Assembly: GCA_013812695.1 (NCBI GenBank)
Contig: JACCSZ010000343.1
Span: 1-7,672 of the forward strand
DNA: 7,672 bases
Origin: Gemmatimonadales bacterium
Lineage (GTDB): Bacteria; Gemmatimonadota; Gemmatimonadetes; Gemmatimonadales; GWC2-71-9
Direction: 5' to 3'
The notes under the pieces are model-generated. The model did not search any database. It had not been told where the DNA came from and saw nothing but the letters and a program-made list of their open reading frames with translations. Numbering within the stretch: position 1 is the first letter of the stretch; the number at the start of each line of letters is the position of its first letter. A program made the translations under genes and the position numbers. Of the stretch, positions 1 through 4,823 are shown one piece after another.

Positions 1-2
1 CG

Positions 3-1937
3 CGCACGCTCCGCGGCGACGTGAGCCAGGCCGAGCTGGTCCTCGGCTGGCGCGCCGCGCCACCGCTCGCGACCGACGCGCCGGCGCTCGATCTGGCCGC
101 GGCGGTGCTGGGCGCGGGGCGGGGAAGCTGGCTCTACCGCGGGCTCCGCGAGCCGGGACTCGTCACCGGTGTCAGTGCGCACTACTACGCGCCCACCGAG
201 CTGGGCGTGTTCGGTGTAGCCGCCGAGCTGTCACCGGCGCGAGTCCCGGCGGCGCTCGATGCCATCGCCGCCGCGATCGGGCGCCTTGCGCTGCTGGGCC
301 CGTCGGCGGACGATCTCGAGCGCGCGCGCACGCTGCTCCGCGCGCGGTGGGCGCGCCGGCTCGAGTCCATGGAGGGACGCGCCTCCGCGCTCGCGGCCGC
401 CGAGGCCCTCGACGGCTACCGCTATCTCGACCGGGAATTCGAGTCGCTGGCCGCCGTCCAAGGCGACGAGGTGCGCGCGGCCGCGGCGCGCTACCTCCAG
501 CCCGATGCCGTCTCGGCGGTGCTCTACCTGCCGGAGGACGAGGGCGACGAGCTGACGGGCGACGCGCTCGGCGGCGCCTTCGCGGTGTCCGAGCTTCGGC
601 CGACGCCACCCGTGTCGTCCGTGGCACCGCCGCGGGCGGTGGCCAGAGCCGCACGCCTGACCACGCGTTGCGAGGCCGGCGTGGTGCACACCAGCCTGCC
701 CGGCGCCGACCTCCTCGTCCGCCGGAAAGCCGGCGTGCCGCTCGTGCACCTCGGGATCTACGCGCCGCGCGAGGAGCTCGACCCGCCGGCCCTGGCCGGG
801 CTCGGCGCGCTCACGGTGCGGAGCGCGGTGCGCGGCGCGGGAGAGCTGGACGCGGGCGGGTTGGCCTTCGCGTTCGAGCGACTTGGCGGGACGCTGGCGC
901 CGACGGCCGCGTCGGACTGGCTGGGATTCGGCACGACGGTGCTGGCCGAGCATCTGGCCGACGCGGCGGCGCTGCTGTACCTCGTGCACACGTCGCCGAA
1001 GCTGAACCAGGGCGACGTGGAGCGCGAGCGCGGGCTGATGGTAGCCGAGGCGCAGCAGGTGGCGGACGACATGTTCCGGTATCCGTTCCAGCTCGCCTTT
1101 GCCGCCGCGTTCGGCGAGCAAGGCTACGGGCTGCCGGTGGCCGGGCTGGCGGACACGCTCCCTTCGATCGGCGCGGCGGACGTCCGGGCCTGGCACGCGC
1201 GCGCCATCGCCGGAGTGCGTCCCGTCGTCATTGCCGTGGGCGACGTGGAACCGGACGAGGCCACGGCGGTGCTGGCCGGCGCGTTCGGCGACCTCCACGC
1301 GCGCGGAGCGGCCGGAGTGCTGCCGGCGCTCGGCTGGGTGGCCGGCGCCGCGGGCACGGTGCCGGCACGGGTCGTGATCCGCGAGAAAGCGCAGGCGGCG
1401 ATCGCTATGGCATTTCCGGGCGTGGCTCGCCGGGAGCCCGACCACGCCCCGGCCCAGGTCTGGGCAGCGGTGGCGAGCGGACTCGGCGGCCGACTGTTCG
1501 AGGCGCTCCGCGACCGGCGGTCGCTCGCCTACACGGTCGTAGCTTCCGCGTGGCTCAAGGCGCGTGCGGGTGCGCTCGTGACGTACATCGCGACCTCGCC
1601 CGAGCGCGAGCACGAAGCGCGCGACGAGATGCTGCGGGAACTCGACCGCTTCACCCGCGAACCGGTCAGCGGGGCCGAGCTGCGCCAGGCGGTGAACTAC
1701 CTGGCGGGCCAGGCGGAAGTGAGCCGACAGAGCGGCAGCGCGGTAGCGGGAGAGATCCTGGAGGCGTGGGTGGCGGGCACCGGCCTCGGGGAGCTCGCCG
1801 ATCCCGCGGCCGCGTTCAGGGCGGTCACCGCGGAGGATGTGCTCCGGGTGGCACAGCGTTCCCTGAAGCTCGAGCAGCGAACCGAGGGTGTGGTGCGAGG
1901 AACGGGAGCGGCGGGCGCGCCGGTGGGAGCGCTCTAG
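3..1937 (+). CDS. M16-family zinc peptidase-like protein, tandem-domain, 5' partial
   Basis: This is the C-terminal part of a two-domain M16 (pitrilysin/processing-peptidase type) protein, 644 visible residues. The frame is open to the window edge and the residues before the first GTG (RTLRGD, then VSQAEL) continue the family pattern, so the gene starts upstream; the GTG at 21 is not taken as a start. Residues about 37-61 (GRGSWLYRGLRE, then GLVTGVSAHY) match the C-terminal half of the first M16 domain. A linker around 190-222 is followed by a second complete M16 domain: a beta start near 224-255, then GLGALTVRSAVRGAG where an active domain would carry HxxEH, and LRDRRSLAY near 502-510, the family's conserved Arg...Tyr segment. 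The second domain therefore lacks zinc ligands and should be the non-catalytic half; whether the first keeps HxxEH cannot be seen. Such proteins are usually periplasmic or envelope peptidases. It ends nine bases from a convergent gene. Family assignment is firm, substrate unknown. Confidence 0.9.
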   Translation, partial: RTLRGDVSQAELVLGWRAAPPLATDAPALDLAAAVLGAGRGSWLYRGLREPGLVTGVSAHYYAPTELGVFGVAAELSPARVPAALDAIAAAIGRLALLGPSADDLERARTLLRARWARRLESMEGRASALAAAEALDGYRYLDREFESLAAVQGDEVRAAAARYLQPDAVSAVLYLPEDEGDELTGDALGGAFAVSELRPTPPVSSVAPPRAVARAARLTTRCEAGVVHTSLPGADLLVRRKAGVPLVHLGIYAPREELDPPALAGLGALTVRSAVRGAGELDAGGLAFAFERLGGTLAPTAASDWLGFGTTVLAEHLADAAALLYLVHTSPKLNQGDVERERGLMVAEAQQVADDMFRYPFQLAFAAAFGEQGYGLPVAGLADTLPSIGAADVRAWHARAIAGVRPVVIAVGDVEPDEATAVLAGAFGDLHARGAAGVLPALGWVAGAAGTVPARVVIREKAQAAIAMAFPGVARREPDHAPAQVWAAVASGLGGRLFEALRDRRSLAYTVVASAWLKARAGALVTYIATSPEREHEARDEMLRELDRFTREPVSGAELRQAVNYLAGQAEVSRQSGSAVAGEILEAWVAGTGLGELADPAAAFRAVTAEDVLRVAQRSLKLEQRTEGVVRGTGAAGAPVGAL

Positions 1938-1946
1938 GTCAAGCGA

Positions 1947-2273
1947 TCACGGCCCCCGCCGCCCCCCGTCCCGCGCAAGCCCGCGACTAATCACCTGGAC
2001 CCCCCGATCGACGTCGACCGGCGCCCGCGCGACGACCGCCACGAAACAGACTCCCTCGTCGGGCAACGTGTGCAGGATGATGTGTCCGTCGCGGCACAGC
2101 AGTACCACCACCACGCCGCGCGGGCCGCCGCGCACGATCGGCGGTCCGAGGGGCGGCATACCCACGGCGCCGGCAGCGGCCACCACGACCGACGACAGCC
2201 CGCTCGCGTCGGCCAGGCGCGCACCGCTGATGGCGGTGAGCTCGTGCAGATGAAAATTGAAGGCGGGGTCCAC
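1947..2273 (-). CDS. SpeD-like (S-adenosylmethionine decarboxylase fold) protein lacking the pyruvoyl serine
   Basis: A 108-residue protein with the length and pattern of half-size bacterial/archaeal AdoMetDC: FNFHLHEL at the start, VVVAAAGAVGM helix, GGPRGVVVVLL strand, then RDGHIILHTLPDEG, and a final DVDRGVQVISRGL helix. The last block aligns without gaps to the family's ESHxxxHTxPE, and with the GTG start at 2273 the numbering coincides with Thermotoga SpeD. His68, needed for self-processing, is kept. Ser63, which becomes the pyruvoyl cofactor, is Gly (codon GGA), Glu62 is Asp, and catalytic Cys83 is absent (Ala82/Arg83). Decarboxylase activity through the known mechanism is therefore not expected. 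The reading frame upstream of the GTG runs over the preceding gene as arginine-rich nonsense, which supports this start; no clear Shine-Dalgarno is seen. The upstream gene on the same strand ends 14 bases before it, suggesting co-transcription. Role is unknown: a structural or regulatory paralogue (compare trypanosome AdoMetDC prozyme) or a decaying gene are both possible. Confidence 0.62.
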   Translation of the reverse strand: MDPAFNFHLHELTAISGARLADASGLSSVVVAAAGAVGMPPLGPPIVRGGPRGVVVVLLCRDGHIILHTLPDEGVCFVAVVARAPVDVDRGVQVISRGLARDGGRRGP

Positions 2274-2287
2274 GCCGACGCCGCCGG

Positions 2288-2491
2288 TCAGATGCGGGAG
2301 GGAAACGCGGCGACGGCGCCGCGATAGCCCTCGGGCACTCCGACTTCGTTGGCGCGCTGGAAGAGGTTGTCGGGCTCGAGCTCGAGCGGCCCTTCGCAGC
2401 TCCGGGCGGCGGCGTCGAGCAGCCAGCGGGTGATCGGGTGGAGCGGGGTGCCGCGACCGCCGCATGGGATGACCGCGGTGTCCAACATCAT
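2288..2491 (-). pseudogene. Collapsed sugar-phosphate nucleotidyltransferase remnant (67 aa)
   Basis: An open frame of 67 residues starting ATGATG at 2491. The N-terminus, AVIPCGGRGTPLHPITRW, matches the nucleotide-binding GGxGTxLxPxT signature of GalU/RfbA-type nucleotidyltransferases, except that the usual Arg after GT is Pro. It is followed directly by LLDAAARSCEGPLELE (like the region after the first Rossmann helices), PDNLFQRAN (like the metal-binding LPD(N/V) strand of GalU) and EVGVPEGYRGAVAAF (like the C-terminal DVGxPxGY). In intact enzymes of about 240-300 residues these blocks are separated by tens to over a hundred residues, so the ORF looks like the ends and two inner pieces joined by internal deletions that all kept frame. 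The active site cannot form. It precedes the SpeD-like gene by 14 bases and diverges from the CDP-alcohol transferase gene. The first and last blocks are convincing; the inner two are inference. A real small protein derived from the enzyme cannot be excluded. Confidence 0.5.
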
Positions 2492-2509
2492 GCGAGTATC
2501 TTGTACGCC

Positions 2510-3070
2510 ATGCCGTCCGAACCTAGTCCGCGCCCCGGGGGGGAGCAAGGCCGCGGATGGACCATCGCCGACCTGTTGAGCGCCGTACGCATCCCGCTCG
2601 CGGCGGCGTTTCCGTTCGCGTCCAACGACGTGCGGCTGGTGCTCCTGGCGGCGGCCGCGGGGACCGACGTTCTCGACGGCCGGCTCGCGCGGCGGCTGGG
2701 CAGCTCGCGGATCGGCGCGGTGATCGATCCGGTGGCGGACAAGCTGTTCATGGCGTCCGCGTTCGGCGTCGTCGCGGTCAGCGGCCGGCTCGAGTGGTAC
2801 GAGATCCTCGGGGTACTGCTCCGCGATATCGTCGCGACGCTCGCGTTCGTCGCCACCTTCGCCTGGCGTCGGCCGAGGGCGATTCCCGCGCGGGTGGCGG
2901 GCAAGGCGGTGACGGTGGCGCAGGTGCTGACCCTGGCGGCGTTTCTGCTGGGATCGGAGGCGCTGCGCCCGCTTGCCTGGAGCACGACCGCGGTCGCGCT
3001 GTACGCCATCTGGGACTACTACCGCGTCGCGCCGGTGGCCGAGCGCCGAGTCGGAGGAAGCGGGCGATGA
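2510..3070 (+). CDS. CDP-alcohol phosphatidyltransferase family protein (PgsA-like)
   Basis: A 186-residue integral membrane enzyme that transfers a phosphatidyl group from CDP-diacylglycerol to an alcohol in the inner membrane; the GAVIDPVADKLF context resembles PgsA, which makes phosphatidylglycerol phosphate. The family motif runs D53-x2-D56-G57-x2-A60-R61-x7-G69-x3-D73-x3-D77, with all four metal-binding aspartates present. The usual spacing between AR and G is eight residues; here it is seven. Downstream, an RD pair (LLRDIVATLAF) and GKAVTVAQVLTL match the conserved GK..T..Q segment of PgsA. Several hydrophobic helices follow to the C-terminus. ATG 2510 is chosen because an upstream in-frame ATG at 2438 would lie inside the divergent gene and encode no family sequence. 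No Shine-Dalgarno precedes 2510, so it may be leaderless. The stop overlaps the next start (ATGA). The acceptor alcohol cannot be fixed from sequence alone. Confidence 0.85.
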   Translation: MPSEPSPRPGGEQGRGWTIADLLSAVRIPLAAAFPFASNDVRLVLLAAAAGTDVLDGRLARRLGSSRIGAVIDPVADKLFMASAFGVVAVSGRLEWYEILGVLLRDIVATLAFVATFAWRRPRAIPARVAGKAVTVAQVLTLAAFLLGSEALRPLAWSTTAVALYAIWDYYRVAPVAERRVGGSGR

Positions 3071-3477
3071 CGGTCGAGACCAAACGCGTAACGCTGGACT
3101 GGCAGGACCGGCTGATCTTCCGGGGCGGCGAGCCGGACGGGCCGACCATCACGATCGACGGCGACAACGGTGCCGCGCCCGGCCCGATGCTCACGCTGCT
3201 GCTCGCGGCGGCCGCCTGCACCGGCGCCGACGTGGTGGCCATCCTGGAGAAGATGCGGGTGACGGTGCAGGCGTGCCGTATCGAGGCGAGCGGTGACCGG
3301 CGGGAAACGGAGCCGCGCCGGTATACGTCGATCCACCTGGCCTATCATCTGCGTGGCGCCGGGCTGGACGAGGCCAAGGCCCGCCGGGCGATCGACCTGT
3401 CGATCACGAAATACTGCTCGGTCGTCCACTCGCTCGCGCCGGACCTCCGGGTCACGCATGGCCTCACGCTGGACTGA
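3067..3477 (+). CDS. OsmC/Ohr-family protein
   Basis: A 136-residue protein of the OsmC fold, a family that includes cysteine-based peroxide-reducing enzymes and related proteins of unknown substrate. The two family cysteines are visible: Cys51 in LLAAAACTGADVV and Cys117 in ITKYCSVVHSL. The N-terminal strands (VTLDWQDRLIFRGG, TITIDGD), the central helix with Cys51 and the C-terminal VTHGLTL match the single-domain OsmC architecture of about 135-140 residues, closer to the YhfA/OsmC branch than to Ohr in my reading. The start at 3067 overlaps the stop of the phosphatidyltransferase gene in an ATGA, so translation is probably coupled and the genes co-transcribed. Peroxidase activity is plausible from the cysteine pair but not shown; some members act on other thiol or acyl substrates. 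It is presumably cytosolic, as no signal peptide is present. Confidence 0.88.
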   Translation: MTVETKRVTLDWQDRLIFRGGEPDGPTITIDGDNGAAPGPMLTLLLAAAACTGADVVAILEKMRVTVQACRIEASGDRRETEPRRYTSIHLAYHLRGAGLDEAKARRAIDLSITKYCSVVHSLAPDLRVTHGLTLD

Positions 3478-3931
3478 GATGGTGATGGCACTCGCGGCCG
3501 CGCTCGGTGGCGTGGTGCCGGGAGCGGCGCAGCAGGTCCGGGAACTCGGCATCACGGGGGTCGTCACCGCCTCGGATCCCGCGCTGGTGGTCGGCGGGGG
3601 GTACGCGGCCCTCCGGACGTCGCGCCGGACGCGGGTCTCGGTGGCGGCCGGGGCCGGCGCCAGCGGCGGACGCGGCGCCTGGCGCGGCGAGCTGCTGGGT
3701 CACTTCCTGCTCAACCCGGCGCGGCGATCGGGCGCCGGGATCTACGCCGCGGGCGGCGTGGCGGTGGTGGGCGGACCGGTCGAGCAGGGGTATGTCGTCC
3801 TGACGCTCGGGATGGAGGGACGGCCGGGCGGATTATCGGGGTGGTTCGTCGAGGCGGGTGTCGGGGGCGGAGCCCGGTTGGCGGCGGGGTATCGCTGGCG
3901 GTGGTTTCCGGGTGGGCTGCCGTCATCCTGA
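3458..3931 (+). CDS. Small predicted exported protein, possible outer-membrane beta-barrel, unknown function
   Basis: A 157-residue protein that I do not recognise as a named family. The N-terminus has a charged start (MASRWTE) and a hydrophobic stretch (MVMALAAALGGVVPGAAQQ) ending in a plausible signal peptidase I site near residue 24. The mature part is Gly/Ala-rich with alternating short strands separated by Arg/Gly turns (VVGGGYAALRTSRRTRVSVAAGAGA, in two parts; GIYAAGGVAVVG; GYVVLTLGMEG; GWFVEAGVGGGARLAAGYRWRWF). This pattern suits a small beta-barrel or surface protein of the envelope. Starts at 3458, 3479 and 3485 are all possible; 3458 gives the best positively charged n-region and overlaps the OsmC gene by 20 bases. 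The last residues (Pro-Ser-Ser) and the TGA stop lie inside the inverted repeat at 3922-3987, so the natural C-terminus may once have been the aromatic RWRWF a few residues earlier, typical of barrels. Confidence 0.6.
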   Translation: MASRWTEMVMALAAALGGVVPGAAQQVRELGITGVVTASDPALVVGGGYAALRTSRRTRVSVAAGAGASGGRGAWRGELLGHFLLNPARRSGAGIYAAGGVAVVGGPVEQGYVVLTLGMEGRPGGLSGWFVEAGVGGGARLAAGYRWRWFPGGLPSS

Positions 3932-3987
3932 GCGAAGCGAAGGAGTCATCACCCGAGGCCTGGCTCCTTCGCTGCGCACTGGATGAC
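3922..3987. repeat. Imperfect inverted repeat of the TCATCCTGAGCGAAGCGAAGG dispersed family
   Basis: Two 26-base arms (3922-3947 and 3962-3987) pair at 22 of 26 positions around a 14-base loop. The left arm begins GTCATCCTGAGCGAAGCGAA and the right arm, read on the minus strand, begins GTCATCCAGTGCGCAGCGAA; both continue GGAG-C. I recognise the left-arm core as a dispersed extragenic repeat frequent in many environmental GC-rich genomes; that is recollection, not a search. It sits between two convergent genes and would form a strong hairpin in RNA from either strand, so it may end transcription, although no T-run follows. The left arm contains the TGA stop of the preceding gene. Confidence 0.75.
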
Positions 3988-4017
3988 GATGGTTGCCCAC
4001 CCGACACCCCAAACAAA

Positions 4018-4047
4018 CGCCCCAGCGCAAGTTTCTGCGCCGGGGCG
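4018..4047 (-). terminator. Intrinsic terminator of the small minus-strand gene
   Basis: Twelve-base arms (CGCCCCAGCGCA and TGCGCCGGGGCG) pair at 11 of 12 positions around the loop AGTTTC. Read on the minus strand the stem is followed by GTTTGTTTGGGG, a moderately T-rich tail. It lies 22 bases beyond the stop codon of the gene ending at 4070, the expected place for a Rho-independent terminator. On the plus strand no T-run follows, so it should act mainly in one direction. Confidence 0.7.
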
Positions 4048-4069
4048 ACGTCATGACCCGCCGGGGGGC

Positions 4070-4336
4070 TTACGCCGCGCTGGTCTCGACCGTCTCCGCC
4101 TTCCGCTGGACCGGCTGGGAGAAGCGCTCGCCCAGCACGCGCAGCTGGCGGAGCTCCTCAGCGCTCAGGTCCTCGTACCGATCGGCCAGGTAGAGCATGG
4201 TATCGTCGAGCCAGTCTTTCTGATGCTCCGGGAGCGCATCGATGACGCCGCACCGGAGAATGTGACTGAACATCTCGTCACGGGCCTGGGCAAAGGCCAC
4301 CGCTTCAGGGTCATGCTGAGGTTTCTTCTTGTTCAT
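4070..4336 (-). CDS. Small uncharacterised acidic helical protein (88 aa)
   Basis: I do not recognise this family. The 88-residue protein starts with a basic segment (MNKKKPQHDP) and is then mostly helical and acidic (AVAFAQARDEMFSHILRCG, DWLDDTMLYLADRYEDLSAEE, then LRQLRVLGERFSQP), ending in a polar tail. There is no signal peptide or membrane segment and only one cysteine (Cys29), so it is probably cytosolic. The start at 4336 is supported by an AGGAAGG Shine-Dalgarno sequence just upstream (4340-4346 on the minus strand). A longer in-frame reading to 4471 gives cysteine- and arginine-scattered sequence without a ribosome site and is rejected. It has a candidate promoter with an internal palindrome at 4392-4421 and its own terminator at 4018-4047, so it looks like a complete monocistronic unit, divergent from the DsbA/VKOR operon. 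Confidence 0.75.
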   Translation of the reverse strand: MNKKKPQHDPEAVAFAQARDEMFSHILRCGVIDALPEHQKDWLDDTMLYLADRYEDLSAEELRQLRVLGERFSQPVQRKAETVETSAA

Positions 4337-4339
4337 GCA

Positions 4340-4346
4340 CCTTCCT
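4340..4346 (-). promoter_or_regulatory. Shine-Dalgarno site fixing the start at 4336
   Basis: The minus strand reads AGGAAGG, then TGC, then ATG. This is the clearest ribosome binding site in the window and chooses the internal ATG over the upstream in-frame ATG at 4471. Confidence 0.7.
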
Positions 4347-4391
4347 AAATGAGCGTCCGGACTGCAGGCACGTCGGTGGGTATTGCGAGTC

Positions 4392-4421
4392 AATATAACC
4401 GGGTTGCACCATTTGGTGCAA
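4392..4421 (-). promoter_or_regulatory. Candidate sigma-70-type promoter for the 4070-4336 gene
   Basis: On the minus strand TTGCAC (4416-4421) and TATATT (4392-4397) are separated by 18 bases, close to the -35/-10 consensus and spacing. Transcription would begin near 4385 and give a leader of about 50 bases before the ATG at 4336. The -35 element is one half of the palindrome at 4404-4421, so a protein bound there would compete with RNA polymerase. Motif inspection only. Confidence 0.45.
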
Positions 4422-4425
4422 ACCC
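4401..4425. promoter_or_regulatory. Operator-like palindrome in the divergent intergenic region
   Basis: TTGCACC-ATTT-GGTGCAA is a perfect seven-base inverted repeat with a four-base centre (4404-4421), extended by GGG on the left and CCC on the right with one unpaired A. It stands out in a 181-base gene-free gap between divergent genes and overlaps the candidate minus-strand promoter, as expected for a repressor or autoregulator site. The half-sites resemble the NtrC box (TGCAC...GTGCA) but the centre is one base shorter than the classical site. A second short inverted repeat, TATTG-CGAGT-CAATA, lies next to it at 4381-4395. The binding protein is unknown. Confidence 0.5.
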
Positions 4426-4517
4426 GCGGCCCGGTCCGGCATGCGGTGGTCGTGATTATGTTTATCGGCAACGTTCACATGAACTTGACGAGGGGGCGGA
4501 CGCCCCTCGAGGTCGCT

Positions 4518-4823
4518 ATGGCAGAGCATGAGGAAGTGTACGATGAGGAGCGGGCCGACCGGCTCGCCGAGCTGTTGCGTGCCCTGGCGGAGCGCATCCG
4601 CGAGCTCGACCGGGGCGGCCAGCTCCTCCAGGGGGTGCCGGAGCTGCTCCGCCTGATGGGCGATGCCCGGAGCGAGATGTTCCACTACGAGGTCCGCTCC
4701 ACCTACGATACCCCCGAGGTCGCCGAGAGCCGGCGGATCGTGGACGAGGCGCAGCGGCAGGATCAGTTCCAGCCGGACGAACCGGAGGACGAAGAGCCAT
4801 GGCGGCACCGCCCGTCGGAATGA
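4518..4823 (+). CDS. Small uncharacterised acidic protein, first gene of the DsbA/VKOR operon
   Basis: An unrecognised 101-residue protein. Residues 1-55 form charged amphipathic helices (EEVYDEERADRLAELLRALA, ERIRELDRGGQLLQGVPELL), residues 60-85 carry the polar segment FHYEVRSTYDTPEVAESRRI, and the tail is strongly acidic (DEPEDEEPW). No signal peptide, membrane segment or cysteine is present, so it is presumably cytosolic. ATG 4518 is chosen because GAGG (4509-4512) sits five bases upstream; in-frame ATGs at 4383 and 4479 have no ribosome site and add unrelated sequence that runs through the palindrome. Its 3' end overlaps the DsbA-like gene, with its TGA forming an ATGA with the alternative start at 4820. 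The position suggests a role linked to that operon, but no function can be proposed. Confidence 0.7.
   Translation: MAEHEEVYDEERADRLAELLRALAERIRELDRGGQLLQGVPELLRLMGDARSEMFHYEVRSTYDTPEVAESRRIVDEAQRQDQFQPDEPEDEEPWRHRPSE
4784..4788 (+). promoter_or_regulatory. GGAGG ribosome site for the DsbA-like gene
   Basis: GGAGG lies ten bases before ATG 4799, inside the preceding gene. It favours 4799 as the start over the ATG at 4820, which forms a coupled ATGA with the upstream stop but has no comparable site. Confidence 0.5.

Noticed and set aside
231..1613. Long minus-strand open frame (460 codons) opposite the M16 gene
   Set aside because: Arg/Gly/His-rich composition without motifs, typical of the antisense of a GC-rich gene; the plus-strand M16 reading explains the region.
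1926..1933. GAGCGCTC palindrome at the end of the M16 gene
   Set aside because: Too short and without a T-run to be called a terminator.
347..1990. Long plus-strand open frame (547 codons) in another frame of the M16 gene
   Set aside because: Extremely Arg/Gly/Ala-rich low-complexity translation with no family pattern; frame shadow.
2274..2465. N-terminal extension of the SpeD-like frame to an ATG at 2465
   Set aside because: Encodes an arginine-rich stretch that is the out-of-frame reading of the nucleotidyltransferase remnant; GTG 2273 restores the family length and residue numbering.
2557..3477. Apparent 306-residue fusion running into OsmC
   Set aside because: The first two thirds are an arginine-rich shadow of the phosphatidyltransferase gene; only the part from ATG 3067 is OsmC sequence.
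3988..4017. Possible extra gene in the convergent gap 3932-4069
   Set aside because: The gap is filled by the inverted repeat and the terminator hairpin; short frames here have no ribosome site or conserved sequence.
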